64,000 nt of DNA from G963664835 sp963664835. GTDB taxonomy: Bacteria > Chloroflexota > UBA6077 > FW602-bin22 > JBCLEL01. The position numbers and the translations under genes were made by a program. This document shows positions 26,284-35,567 of this stretch, in pieces (within the stretch, counting starts at the first letter, position 1; each line of letters opens with the position of its first letter). Below the pieces are notes generated by a model, which saw only the letters and a program-made list of their open reading frames with translations, made no database searches and had not been told where the DNA came from. The stretch spans positions 124,001-188,000 of the forward strand of contig CAXXUG010000020.1 in NCBI GenBank assembly GCA_963664835.2, read 5' to 3'.

Positions 26284-27345
26284 TTACAGCTGGGACGGCT
26301 GGTTCAACCCCGGATCCGACACCAGCGTTTCGTATCGAAGGCCAAAGGTAGGATCGGCCCTCAGACCCTCAAACCAACCGCTCGCCTTAGCTTCTTCGCG
26401 AAACAGGGGGTCCAACCCCACGGCGTTCTCCAAGTCCACTATGCTTTCGCCGTACCGTCCCAGTCCGGCCAAGGCGCCAGCGCGGACGTATTTGTTCCAT
26501 GCGTCATCAAGGGTCTGTAGCGAGAGCTCCACGTCGGCGAGGGCCTCTTCGTACCTACCCAGGCCAACCAGGGCAAACGCCCGACTGTTGAGTACGTGCG
26601 GGCTTTGCGGATAAAGGTCGAGCGAACGTTCGATGTCCACCAGCCCATCAGAGTATCGACCGAGGCGCGCGAGGAGCCATCCACGGTTATTGTAGACCTC
26701 AGCAAACTCAGGGTTGATTCGTATTACCTCGGCGTAGTCAGCCATAGCGGCATCCAAGTCGCCATCCAGACCCCCCGGCCCAGGTTCATTGAGGTCGCCG
26801 GCGCGAATGTTTCCCCGGAGGTAGTAGGCGAGCGCGTTGTCAGGATCGCGCTCGATCACACTGGTGAAGTCGGCGAGTGCCGCCTCTAGATCTCCCTGTT
26901 GAGCGAAGATCGAACCTCGGTACAAATAGGCGGTTGGGTCGTCAGGATCGAGGTCTATAGCTCGGGTGTAGTCAGCAACAGCCTCGCTGAGGCGGTCCTG
27001 CCCGGCGTAGGCAATCCCTCGATAAAGGTAAGCGGCGGAGACATTGGGGTCGATATCGATCGCCTTGTTGAACTCATCGATGGCCGCGTCCAGCTGGCCG
27101 TTCTGCATATAGGCAACGCCCTGCTCCAGGAGCGGTTCTATCTCAACAAAGTCTGGTGGGGTCTCAGCAACGGGCGTAGGCGTGGGGCCGGCCAGAAAGC
27201 TCTTATCGGCACCGCCTAGGTTGGGTGTAGACTCAACTGTAGTACCCTCAGATTGCGGACTACAGGCGATGGCGCCGGCCAACAGACACGTCGTCACCAG
27301 CAACAACACCTTCGATACCGCGCCTTGGGCTGGACACTTTGACAT
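26284..27345 (-). CDS. TPR-repeat lipoprotein
   Basis: This 353-residue protein begins at ATG 27345 with a lipoprotein signal (VSKVLLLVTTCLLAGAIAC; lipidated Cys about residue 28). A linker and about seven tetratricopeptide repeats (from about residue 75) follow, with the canonical pattern AIDEFNKAIDIDPNVSAAYLYRG repeated with variations. TPRs mediate protein-protein contacts; as an exported lipoprotein it may scaffold an envelope complex. The longer frame from 27381 adds 12 non-signal-like residues and is less likely. It is divergent from the ABC exporter at 27.6 kb. Confidence 0.85.
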   Translation of the reverse strand: MSKCPAQGAVSKVLLLVTTCLLAGAIACSPQSEGTTVESTPNLGGADKSFLAGPTPTPVAETPPDFVEIEPLLEQGVAYMQNGQLDAAIDEFNKAIDIDPNVSAAYLYRGIAYAGQDRLSEAVADYTRAIDLDPDDPTAYLYRGSIFAQQGDLEAALADFTSVIERDPDNALAYYLRGNIRAGDLNEPGPGGLDGDLDAAMADYAEVIRINPEFAEVYNNRGWLLARLGRYSDGLVDIERSLDLYPQSPHVLNSRAFALVGLGRYEEALADVELSLQTLDDAWNKYVRAGALAGLGRYGESIVDLENAVGLDPLFREEAKASGWFEGLRADPTFGLRYETLVSDPGLNQPSQL

Positions 27346-27601
27346 CGGGCCGGCATTACTTGGAAATGACCTGTACAACATCTACGTCCCTTAATCTTGG
27401 TGACGCCCCGGCGTGGCGGGTTGCGTTAACCTGTGGTAGACGCGCCACACCGTCTTCGCGAGAGGGGGTGAACCTCGCGGGAGGACGGGCCTCACCGTTT
27501 CTTCACGTAACGCTGCGCGTTCCTAGAAGGCTAAACTTCTACTGATATACTAACAATTGGACGCCAATAACTCCCGTCCAATTCCCAGCAAGGATCGAAA
27601 T

Positions 27602-28588
27602 TTGTCCGGGGACATCATCGCGGTCAATAACCTGGTCCGAAAGTACGGCGACGTGGTAGCAGTCGATGACGTGTCCTTCAAGGTGGAAGAGGGCAAGCTA
27701 TTCGGATTCTTGGGACCGAACGGCGCAGGAAAAAGCACGACGATCAACGTCCTCTGCACTTTGCTGAAGCCCACTGCAGGCCAGGCAAGGGTAAACGGCT
27801 ACGATGTAACAAGGCAGCAGAGCGCGGTCAGAAAATCGATTGGATTGATCTTCCAAGAGCCAACGCTGGACTTGGAGCTCAAGGCTTACGAGAACATCGA
27901 GTTCCACGCTCGAATCTATAACGTACCCGCCGGCGTATGGAAGCCCCGCGCCGAGGCCCTGCTCAAGATGGTCGACCTTTGGGACCGGCGAGGGGATCTC
28001 GTGAAGACATTCTCCGGAGGGATGAAGCGCCGGCTGGAGATAGCCCGGGGTCTGATCCATCAGCCAAAAGTGCTGTTCCTCGATGAGCCGACTATCGGCC
28101 TGGATCCTCAGACGCGCGAGCACATTTGGCATTACTTGACCGACCTGCGGGAAGAGACCGGCATTACGCTATTTCTGACGACCCACTACATGCAAGAGGC
28201 GGAGCGCTGTGACCGAATCGCAATCATCGACTACGGCAAACTGATTGCGTTGGACGCGCCGGCCAGGTTGAAAGAAACTGTAGGCGGCGACGTGATCACG
28301 TTACGCACGCCCGATAACGAGCGTGCATCTCAGCAGTTGGCGGACGAGTTCAGCCTGTCGCCAATCAAGGACAACGGCGCTCTGCGGTTCGAGGTAAAGC
28401 AAGGTGAGTCGTTCATGCCCAGAATAGTGAAGGAGCTGAGCGTGCCGGTTACGTCGATCAGTATGCATCGTCCAACGCTGGAAGATGTTTTCCTGCGCCT
28501 CACGGGCCATTCGATCCGGCAGGAACAGGCCAGTTCGAGAGACGAACTGCGCCATTTCGAGCGGCGGTTCGGAGGCAGGTTCAGATAA
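27602..28588 (+). CDS. ABC-2 exporter ATP-binding protein
   Basis: This ATPase of about 328 residues has Walker A GPNGAGKST, signature FSGGMKRRLEIARGL, Walker B VLFLDEPTIGLD and H-loop LTTHYMQEAERCDR. The TTG at 27602 has AAGGA 8 bases upstream and gives a normal family N-terminus (SGDIIAVNNLVRKYGDV); a TTG at 27557 would add 15 residues. It pairs with the permease starting 3 bp downstream. This is a second exporter, distinct from the DrrA type at 17.4 kb in having a canonical His. The substrate is unknown. Confidence 0.9.
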   Translation: MSGDIIAVNNLVRKYGDVVAVDDVSFKVEEGKLFGFLGPNGAGKSTTINVLCTLLKPTAGQARVNGYDVTRQQSAVRKSIGLIFQEPTLDLELKAYENIEFHARIYNVPAGVWKPRAEALLKMVDLWDRRGDLVKTFSGGMKRRLEIARGLIHQPKVLFLDEPTIGLDPQTREHIWHYLTDLREETGITLFLTTHYMQEAERCDRIAIIDYGKLIALDAPARLKETVGGDVITLRTPDNERASQQLADEFSLSPIKDNGALRFEVKQGESFMPRIVKELSVPVTSISMHRPTLEDVFLRLTGHSIRQEQASSRDELRHFERRFGGRFR

Positions 28589-28590
28589 AG

Positions 28591-29466
28591 ATGGCAACAG
28601 CATCACTGCCGAAGTCGGAGCCCGTCGGACTGGACGAAACAGGCTCTGAGCTGTTGGCCGCGCTCAATGGAATCTACACCATCTGGTATCGTGATCTGCT
28701 CCGCTACGCGCGAGACCGCAGCCGGACCGTAGGCAGTCTGGCAACGCCAGTCCTGTTCCTGTTGATCTTCGGCTCAGGACTGTCACCGGCGATGGGCCGG
28801 CTCGGCGGGATGGACGACGGATTGAGCTATCTGCAGTTCATGTTTCCCGGCATCATCTGCATGACGACCATTTTCACCTCGATATTCTCGGCGATGTCGC
28901 TGGTATACGACCGAGAGTTCGGCTTCATGAAAGAAGTGTTGGTGGCGCCGGTGCCGCGCTGGACGGTCGCGCTAGGCAAGACCCTGGGCGGAAGCACGGT
29001 ATCGATGATACAGGGCGTAATAATGCTACTGCTCGCGCCAATACTCGGCGTCAAGCTGACAATTGGCACGGTCCTGGCACTGCTACCGATAATCTTCGTC
29101 TTGGCCTTCTCGCTTAGCGCCCTGGGACTGCTGATTTCCGCCCGCATGAACAGCGTCCAGGGTTTTCAAATGGTGTCGAACTTCATGGTCATGCCGATGT
29201 TCTTCCTCTCTGGCGCATTGTTTCCGCTGGGGAACCTGCCGGCGTGGTTGGAGGTTCTGACGAGGATCAACCCGCTGACCTACGGCGTGGACGCCGTACG
29301 CCAAACCGTGTTGGCGGAGACCAGCAGATCAGCGGTGTCGAGTGGGCAGCTTGGGTTAACGATATTCAATCAAACGATGACACCCTTGGCGGACGTGCTG
29401 ATCGTCTTCGCGTTCGGAGCCGTGGCTATCTCGCTGGCAGTGCGGGTCTTCAGCATCCAGGAGTGA
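28591..29466 (+). CDS. ABC-2 type exporter permease
   Basis: This 291-residue protein has about six membrane helices and the ABC-2 patterns YLQFMFPGIICMTTIFTSIF, EVLVAPVPRWTVALGKTLG and PMFFLSGALFPLGNLPAWL ... NPLTYGVDAVRQ. It forms the transport channel for the ATPase encoded immediately upstream (gap of 2 bp). Start ATG 28591. The pair resembles NodIJ/DrrAB-type exporters. No substrate is evident. Confidence 0.9.
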   Translation: MATASLPKSEPVGLDETGSELLAALNGIYTIWYRDLLRYARDRSRTVGSLATPVLFLLIFGSGLSPAMGRLGGMDDGLSYLQFMFPGIICMTTIFTSIFSAMSLVYDREFGFMKEVLVAPVPRWTVALGKTLGGSTVSMIQGVIMLLLAPILGVKLTIGTVLALLPIIFVLAFSLSALGLLISARMNSVQGFQMVSNFMVMPMFFLSGALFPLGNLPAWLEVLTRINPLTYGVDAVRQTVLAETSRSAVSSGQLGLTIFNQTMTPLADVLIVFAFGAVAISLAVRVFSIQE

Positions 29467-29552
29467 GCGGCCGGCGCATCGGAATCGGCGCGGCGTCACG
29501 GCTTGGTGGACCAGGTACAGGTCAAGGTCTGCGGGCGTTGGCGCCGGCCGCC

Positions 29553-29807
29553 TTACCCTAGCCCAAGAGCCCGGCGGCTGAACAACGGACTATCGAAATC
29601 GTCTGGCCACTTTTCCAGGTCTCCCTCGATTCCGAGCCGCGAGCACGCGGCACTCAGCTTGTCGAAATCGATCCCGCCGGTCCTGCGACAACGTACGATC
29701 TCGACCACGGGTTTGCCGCGCTCGGTGATGACCATGCGCTCACCGTTTTGAGCGGCAGCGATAATCTCGGGAAGTCGCGCCTTTGCCTCGGGTACGGTAA
29801 GTTCCAT
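29553..29807 (-). CDS. Orphan Phd/YefM-family antitoxin
   Basis: This 84-residue protein has the antitoxin core MELTVPEAKARLPEIIAAAQ, then GERMVITERGKPVVEIV, and a C-terminal tail (FDKLSAACSRLGIEGDLEKW) that would wrap a VapC toxin. No toxin follows on the minus strand; the exporter permease stop lies 87 bp away in the opposite orientation. It is the second orphan Phd-type antitoxin in the window. Start ATG 29807. A REP copy lies just upstream at 29869-29894. Confidence 0.78.
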   Translation of the reverse strand: MELTVPEAKARLPEIIAAAQNGERMVITERGKPVVEIVRCRRTGGIDFDKLSAACSRLGIEGDLEKWPDDFDSPLFSRRALGLG

Positions 29808-29868
29808 AGGGAGACCTCCAAATTATGCGAGAGTTCGGCTTCAAAAATATACACCAATGCCGGCCGGT

Positions 29869-29894
29869 GTAGAGGCGGGTTTCAAACCCGTCCT
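29869..29894. repeat. REP palindrome (c)
   Basis: Copy of GTAGAGGCGGGTTTCAAACC with one arm slightly degraded (CGTCCT instead of CGCCTC), located between the orphan antitoxin and the RNA methyltransferase gene. Confidence 0.75.
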
Positions 29895-30020
29895 GAATGG
29901 AGAATAGAAATACCCTGGCCCAACTCGTTGAGTTCAATTACTGGCACGGATTGACCATTGCGCAGCCCAAAGACTGAACATTTCAAGAATGACTCTCGGC
30001 GACGTCAACGGGTTCCAACC

Positions 30021-31085
30021 ATGCCCGCATCCCAGATGACTCGCAGATTCGAGATCGACCTGATAGACGGGTTGGATCGCTTCGTCGAGAATGAACTGAC
30101 TAGCGAGCTTGGCCGGCGGGGATTTCGGCTGGCCGACCAACCGAATGCAGGCCGAATGTCGATCGAGTATTCCGGGACGGTTCAACCGTTGCTCAACCTC
30201 CAAAGCGCCGTAGCCGTGCACCTGGTCGAGCACTTCGCGGTGCCGCGCCCGAAAGCTTTGCTGGGTCACCAGCACTTCAACCGCCTTCTCGGTGCAATTC
30301 GCGAAGTTGTAAGTGTGCATCCACCAAAAACGTTCAAGAGGTTTCGGATCAGCGCGGCCGGCTCGGATTCCGGCACGTTCCGGCGGCTCAGGGCGGACCT
30401 GAGCGCTGAGCTCGGCCTCGAAGACCGACCCGATGAAGGCCACCTTCACCTGACGGTCCGGCGTGCGGCATCGGGACTTGGTTGGGAGGTGTTGATCCGG
30501 CTGATGCCGTTGCCACTATCAGCCCGCGCTTGGCGTGTCTGCAACCGGCCCGACGCGCTGAACGCCACGATCGCCCACTCGATGGTCCGGCTCGCCGGCC
30601 CGAGGAACCAAGAGCGTTTTCTGAATCTTTGCTGCGGCTCAGGCGCGCTCTTGGTCGAACGAATGAGGCTGGGTCCGGCCACCTACGCTATCGGAATCGA
30701 CGCGGACCCTGAGGCGCTCAACTGCGCGGAACGGAACATGGAGGCTGCCGGTGTGCAGCGAGAAGTCAAATTGATCCGGGGAGACGCTCGCCGGGTACCG
30801 CTGCCGGCGGGATCGTTCGACACCATCGTCGCCGACCTGCCGTTCGGCCTGCTAAGCGACACCTCCCACGCACTAGACACCATGTACGCGGACACCGTGC
30901 AGGAAGCGGCGCGACTGCTTGCTCCAGGTGGGTCGTTCGTAATCATCACGGTGCGCCGGCGGCTATTGGAAACGGCGCTCGGCCAGTCCGATGGCAATTG
31001 GAATCGCGAAGGGGATTTTCCGCTAAGAATCTCGCACAGCGGTGGATACATCAAGCCGATTATCTTTGTCCTGCACAGGTCTTAG
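30021..31085 (+). CDS. THUMP/UPF0020-type RNA methyltransferase
   Basis: This 354-residue protein has an N-terminal half (about residues 1-160) resembling a THUMP-like RNA-binding region and a C-terminal SAM methyltransferase domain: FLNLCCGSGALLVERM (motif I, about residue 195), AIGIDADPEALNCAERNME (motif II) and the catalytic ADLPFG (N/D-PPF/Y type, about residue 268). The family methylates guanine N2 or similar positions in rRNA or tRNA (Trm14/RlmL-like). Start ATG 30021 is chosen over the longer frame from 29958, since the preceding residues are not family-like. Confidence 0.82.
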   Translation: MPASQMTRRFEIDLIDGLDRFVENELTSELGRRGFRLADQPNAGRMSIEYSGTVQPLLNLQSAVAVHLVEHFAVPRPKALLGHQHFNRLLGAIREVVSVHPPKTFKRFRISAAGSDSGTFRRLRADLSAELGLEDRPDEGHLHLTVRRAASGLGWEVLIRLMPLPLSARAWRVCNRPDALNATIAHSMVRLAGPRNQERFLNLCCGSGALLVERMRLGPATYAIGIDADPEALNCAERNMEAAGVQREVKLIRGDARRVPLPAGSFDTIVADLPFGLLSDTSHALDTMYADTVQEAARLLAPGGSFVIITVRRRLLETALGQSDGNWNREGDFPLRISHSGGYIKPIIFVLHRS

Positions 31086-31969
31086 ACCCCCCCAACCGCT
31101 CCCGCACCCGTCCACTTGGCCTCCCAACCGTCACTCCGGATTTCGCCGGAGTCCAGAGAGGATGGGAGAGGGCGCCAACGAAACCCAAACGCATTCGGCG
31201 ACGCGTCCTCATGTTCATTCCTTGGTGTGCCGGGCCCCTGCCGGCATGTGCGATTGGAACGAAAATGTGTATCCAATAAACTGTGATGCCGGCTCCCTAT
31301 CGGCGAAATGTGCCGGATTGCAAACCGATGGTCGATGGCGGTACGAAACTATGTAGCGCGGTCGAAGGACTACGCGAGGCGAGGGGCTTGTCCCCCCACT
31401 CCTGGCAGACCGACCAACAACCCTGGGTCCCGCGCCACCGTGTAGAAAACCCGCCAAAAGGCGCATCCATGTTCATTTCTTGGTGTGCCGGCGCAAGCCG
31501 GTCATGAGCGATTGGTACGAAAATGGAACCAACTCGTCGTAACCAACGCCGAACTCGTCGTTCCAGGGAAAGCCGGAATCCAGGAGGGGCGGGGCAAGCC
31601 AAGACCACCACCAACCCTCGGGTGGCAACGGTTGTTAGGGAACAAAAAACCCCTGCCTGAACAATATTGACCTTGAGCGTCCGTCTGAGAAGAACTATAA
31701 GTATAGTACATATGAACTACAGACTGCGAATCGACCAGTTCTCATCTACGAGAAGTGAAGAATTGCGAAACAAGCCCCCGGTGGCCAGTCATCACGACAG
31801 GCCCGCGCAGAAACACCACTTTTTTGCAAAACAAACTGCCGGCCGCCAGCGGTCAAGTCGAGCACGTGGAGAAAACACAACTTTTTGCAAAACAAACCGC
31901 CAAGGTTCGCGACACTGGCCGCACTTGCTAGATGTATAATGTAATGTACAAGTTTTGGTTGGATGTGCT
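31086..31969. repeat. Repeat-rich region and putative control region upstream of RHH-VapC
   Basis: Bases 31130-31530 hold a CTCCGGATTTCGCCGGAG variant, two GTTCATT(C/T)CTTGGTGTGCCGG elements and an interrupted CTTGTCCCCC repeat (31351-31400). Bases 31620-31660 repeat the 26176 element. Two direct repeats containing TTTTTGCAAAACAAAC (31811-31840 and 31872-31901) precede a TATAAT box at 31935-31940, within three overlapping or adjacent ATGTA motifs. This is a likely operator/promoter for the toxin-antitoxin operon. Confidence 0.6.
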
Positions 31970-32254
31970 ATGAGCCGAATGGTAAGGAAACAGATATACA
32001 TCGAACCCCGTCAGGAGCAACTTCTGAAGCGGCGGTCCAGAGAGCTTGCGATCTCTGAGGCCGAGGTAGTCCGGAGGGCGATTGACCAAATCAGTCGTAT
32101 TTCACCTGTCGCCTCTTCGGATCTGCGTCTGCGGGCATGGGAGGAGGAAAAAGCCTTCATTGAGCAGCGCATGCAAGTGACGGTACCACAGACCGGCCGA
32201 TCCTGGACTCGTGATGAACTCTATGATGAACGCCTCGAACGCTATTCTCGTTGA
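31970..32254 (+). CDS. RHH (CopG-like) antitoxin
   Basis: This 94-residue protein has a ribbon-helix-helix domain at its start (VRKQIYIEPRQEQLLKRRSR, then ELAISEAEVVRRAIDQI), with a C-terminal tail (GRSWTRDELYDERLERYSR) expected to bind the toxin. It pairs with the PIN-domain toxin whose start overlaps its end. RHH antitoxins autorepress by binding short repeats; ATGTA repeats lie just upstream. ATG 31970 has a GGA about 6 bases upstream and is preferred to a start at 31955. Confidence 0.85.
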   Translation: MSRMVRKQIYIEPRQEQLLKRRSRELAISEAEVVRRAIDQISRISPVASSDLRLRAWEEEKAFIEQRMQVTVPQTGRSWTRDELYDERLERYSR

Positions 32255-32690
32255 TACAAACGTCCTTATATGCGCTTATGATCCACGAGACCGTAACAAG
32301 CAAGAACGAGCGCTTCTTGTGATCAACAACCTCATCACAAGTGAGCGGATAGTCGTAAGCGTGCAATGCCTCTCGGAATTCTTCAACGTGGCATCGTGTC
32401 GTCTTACAGAGTCTATGACGCGCAATGAGGCCCTTGCCAGGGTGGAGAGATTGGCGAGCGTTTGCCACGTCCTGGACTTAACGCCGGCTGTCGTCCTGGA
32501 AGGGTGCAGAGGCAGCATCGAGCACGGTCTATCCTTTTGGGACGCGCTCATCTGGGCCGTCGCCAAGCTGAATCAGGTGCCATTCATTCTCACCGAAGAT
32601 GCGGAGCACGGGCGGCTGTTGGAAGGGGTGCGCTTCCTCAATCCCTTTGCCACCTCTTTTGACCTGGCGATCCTGGGACCCGAGCTGTAA
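32211..32690 (+). CDS. VapC-type PIN-domain toxin
   Basis: This protein of about 159 residues has all four acidic PIN residues in family context: LVDTNVLICAYD (Asp), CLSEFFN (Glu), SFWDALIWAVA (Asp) and LTEDAEHG (Asp). VapC toxins are ribonucleases that cut tRNA or rRNA when freed from their antitoxin. The gene overlaps the antitoxin; in-frame ATGs at 32211, 32214, 32223 and 32226 are all possible starts. This is the only apparently intact toxin-antitoxin pair in the window. Confidence 0.88.
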   Translation: MMNSMMNASNAILVDTNVLICAYDPRDRNKQERALLVINNLITSERIVVSVQCLSEFFNVASCRLTESMTRNEALARVERLASVCHVLDLTPAVVLEGCRGSIEHGLSFWDALIWAVAKLNQVPFILTEDAEHGRLLEGVRFLNPFATSFDLAILGPEL

Positions 32691-32706
32691 CCTCAGGGGT
32701 TATTCG

Positions 32707-33790
32707 CTAGCTCCTGACCACTACCGTACCGCCTGGCGTGATGCGCTCCACGCCGCCGGTACTCTGATAGAGCACGCAGCGGAACTCGACGTCGAGGCTC
32801 TCACCGGCGCCGATTCGCCGCTCGGTGCCGGCTTCCATCGCCTTCAACAGGCCATCTCCTGGGGGACGCTGCTGTGGAACTCCAGGCCGGTCACGTACGC
32901 CCTCCCATAACCAAGGATAGCCGGGCGTACTGTTCAACTCCTGCCAGATCCACAGGTAGGGGAATACTTCCTTCGGCCAGACAAAACCGACGCCAATGCC
33001 GAGCTTCTGATTGGTGAGGCCGTACCAGCCTTCATCTAGATCGTCGGCGAAACCGAGCGTGTTGAGCTTACTCTCCGGTCCCGGGATCCGCCGCATGTCG
33101 TGACTCTGACCGTCAAGGCCGGCGACGTGGGGCCAGGTCCACTCACCTTCGGCCGGCATCCAAGTGCGCTCGGGGGTCGTCTGGGGAATCATCACCCTAT
33201 AGGTCGAGGCCGGGCACGTCAATCCAGCATTCCGGTCCGAGAAACGGGGCGCCGAAAGCCGGATGGTGGACCCCCACATGTAGGGCATTTCAACTTTGCC
33301 CGTGTTCGTCAGCCGCTCCTGGACGAGGAGATCCGGCCGGCCGGCCTCCACCGTCATCGTGCGTTCCAGGTGAAACGGGGTGCGAGTCAGGTCCACCTCG
33401 AAGCGGACCGACGCCCGCCCGCTGCTGTTCTCCAGGATGCGGTAGCTCCAGCCGGCGGTTGAAACCTCGCCATGGAAGGACCATTCCAGCCCTTCGTATT
33501 CGCAGGCGGAGCCAAAGTTGGGAAAGATCTCGTTCCAGCCACCGCCATAGTGGTCGATCCAGGCAACCTGCGAGTCCGAAGCGGTGGCACCGAGGGAACC
33601 AAGGTCGTGGAATCCCCAAGGCGTCTTGAACAGAACGTCCAGATCGGCCGGCTTGTAGACCAACTCGTATATGTCGGCTCCTTTGTCGGCCAAGACCACC
33701 GCGCGCAGCAGATCGTTCTCCAAGACCACTGACCGCGTTCTTCGCCCCTACAATCCTTTCCGATACTCGACAGCCGTCAACGTTCGACAT
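32707..33790 (-). pseudogene. Mutarotase-like protein (DUF4432-like), frameshifted near the start
   Basis: An intact frame of 340 residues runs from GTG 33729 to 32707 and closely resembles its neighbour at 33891-34961 (LRAVVLADKGAD.YELVYKPA). Homology to the neighbour's N-terminus continues upstream in another frame from ATG 33790 (GCRVSERIVGAK, versus GCSASEVIVGQH), with the frames meeting near 33736. One base has therefore probably been lost or gained. The 340-residue form might still be translated from GTG. The fold is the galactose mutarotase (aldose 1-epimerase) superfamily, acting on a sugar or glycoside of unknown identity. Confidence 0.7.
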
Positions 33791-33890
33791 CCATGCCCTC
33801 CTACGATTTCGCCATTCTTACCTGCTGTGACACCACGCCTCCATGCCTCGCTACTTGCGGCCTGCCCGCCATCCGGCGGACGGTTGACCG

Positions 33891-34961
33891 TTACTTCCGG
33901 ACCTCGACCAGTCCATCCGGCCTGATGTGGTCTATGCCGTTGGCACTTTCGTAGAAGATGCAGCGGAGTTCGGCTTCTTCGGTGGCGCCGGCGGGAATGC
34001 GCCGCTCTGCACCGGCCTCGATTGTTTCGAGAATGCCACCGGCACTTGGACTGCTGATGAACTCGAGGGCAACCAGATAGCCTCGCCCGTACCAGGGATA
34101 GGTTGGGGTGCTGTTCAACTCCTGGAGAATCCACAGGTATGGGAACAACTGCTCTGGCCAAACGAACCCAACGCCAAACCCAAGTTTGCGATTGGTCAAT
34201 CCGTACCAGCCCTCTTCCAGATCTACGGCGACGCCGATGGTGTTCGAGCCACTCTCCGGTCCTGGGATTCGTCTCATATCGTGGGTCTGGCCATCGCGGC
34301 CGACGACGTTTGGCCATGGCCATTCACCCTCATCGGGCATCCAGGTGCCGCTGGGATACACCTGGGGCATTTCTACCCTGTATTTCTTAGCCGGCACGTC
34401 TATCCAGCAGTCTCCACTCAGAAATGGCGCGCCAAAACCGGGATGATGGCCCCAGGTGTAGGGCAACTCGCTGTCGCCGAAGTTCGTTAGTCGCTCTTGG
34501 ATCAGTATTTCGGGCCGGCCGGCCTCTACCGTCATCGTTCGCTCCAGGTGGAGCGGCGTTCGCGTCAGGCTGATCTCGAAGCGGACCGAAGCGCGGCGGC
34601 TGTTGTTTTGCAAGATGCGATAGTCCCAGCCGGCTGTCAACAGCTCGCCGTGAAAGCACCATTCGACGCCACGATAGAAGCAAGCGGCGGCAAAGTTCGG
34701 CAATACCTCCTGCCAACCGCCGGCGTAGTGATCGACCATCGCCACCTGGGACTGCTGTGCGGAATCGGCCAAGGCCCCCATCTCGCGGAAGCCCCACGGC
34801 GACTTGTACAGCACGTCGACGCCGGCCGGCTTGTAGACCAACTCGTAGACGTCGGCTCCCTTGTCGGCCAGGACGACTGCCCGCAGCAGATCGTTCTCAA
34901 GAACCACCGCGCGCGTGTGTTGGCCAACTATCACTTCCGATGCACTGCATCCGACGGTCAA
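33891..34961 (-). CDS. Mutarotase-like protein (galactose mutarotase superfamily, DUF4432-like)
   Basis: This 356-residue protein with beta-sandwich-type sequence shares the same architecture as its downstream paralogue (AVVLENDLLRAVVLADKGAD; YTWGHHPGFGAPFL; WYGLTNRKLGFGVGFVWP; PYLWILQELNSTP). The HHPGFG segment carries the His expected near the mutarotase active site; the paralogue has GSTIRLSAP there instead and may be catalytically different. Start TTG 34961 has AGAGG about 7 bases upstream and lies 1 bp after the stop that the upstream VOC gene would use if its frameshift were repaired. Confidence 0.75.
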   Translation of the reverse strand: MTVGCSASEVIVGQHTRAVVLENDLLRAVVLADKGADVYELVYKPAGVDVLYKSPWGFREMGALADSAQQSQVAMVDHYAGGWQEVLPNFAAACFYRGVEWCFHGELLTAGWDYRILQNNSRRASVRFEISLTRTPLHLERTMTVEAGRPEILIQERLTNFGDSELPYTWGHHPGFGAPFLSGDCWIDVPAKKYRVEMPQVYPSGTWMPDEGEWPWPNVVGRDGQTHDMRRIPGPESGSNTIGVAVDLEEGWYGLTNRKLGFGVGFVWPEQLFPYLWILQELNSTPTYPWYGRGYLVALEFISSPSAGGILETIEAGAERRIPAGATEEAELRCIFYESANGIDHIRPDGLVEVRK

Positions 34962-34962
34962 T

Positions 34963-35545
34963 TCAGTGACCTCTCCATTGATCCGAATACAGGCCGGACG
35001 TTAGCACAACGGCGTTGAACGGCGAAAGGCGGTGGTCCCCACGGGTCTGTACCCGACCTTGAACCTTTACGTATGCGGCTAGTCGGCCCGGCCTCCGCTG
35101 GATCACTTCGAGCGTAAATCCATCGGGATCGCGGGAAGTAGAACGCCTTGCCTCCCGCGTTGATTCCCATCGTCACCTCTGCCGGCTCGTTTACCATCTC
35201 CACACCAGCGTCGCGCAACTCCCGGAAGGCGGACCACGCATCTTCGACGATGAACGCCAGGTGCCCATTGCCCGGCCGGTTGGTTTCTCTCGCAGTCGTC
35301 TCGGCCGGATGGGAGACGTAGTGCAACAGCTCGAGGATGTGATCCTGGTCGTCGCTGACCTGGAACATGGCCAGCCGCAGATCGACCCCAGAGAAGCCGG
35401 TGACCTTCCCGAGATACTCGTGGGTCCCGCCCTGCCGCCGGATCAGCTTCAGACCCAGTACATCGCGATAGAAGGTGATGGAGCGCTCAAGATCGCTGAC
35501 CGTAAAACCGGTTGTGGTGGCATACTTCTCATCTGCATAGCGTAC
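34963..35545 (-). pseudogene. VOC family protein, frameshifted
   Basis: Translation from about 35520 reads TGFTVSDLERSITFYRDVLG ... GNGHLAFIVEDAWSAFRELRDAG, a classic VOC dioxygenase/lyase pattern. Near 35131-35137 an extra C shifts the frame; skipping it restores FRDPDGFTLEVIQRR and a stop at 34963, one base before the next gene's start. The N-terminus lacks a proper start: an ATG cluster at about 35540 is in a different frame, implying a second lesion. It was probably the first gene of an operon with the two mutarotase-like genes. Confidence 0.7.
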
Positions 35546-35567
35546 TCCCTGGTTAAATGGCTGCCCT

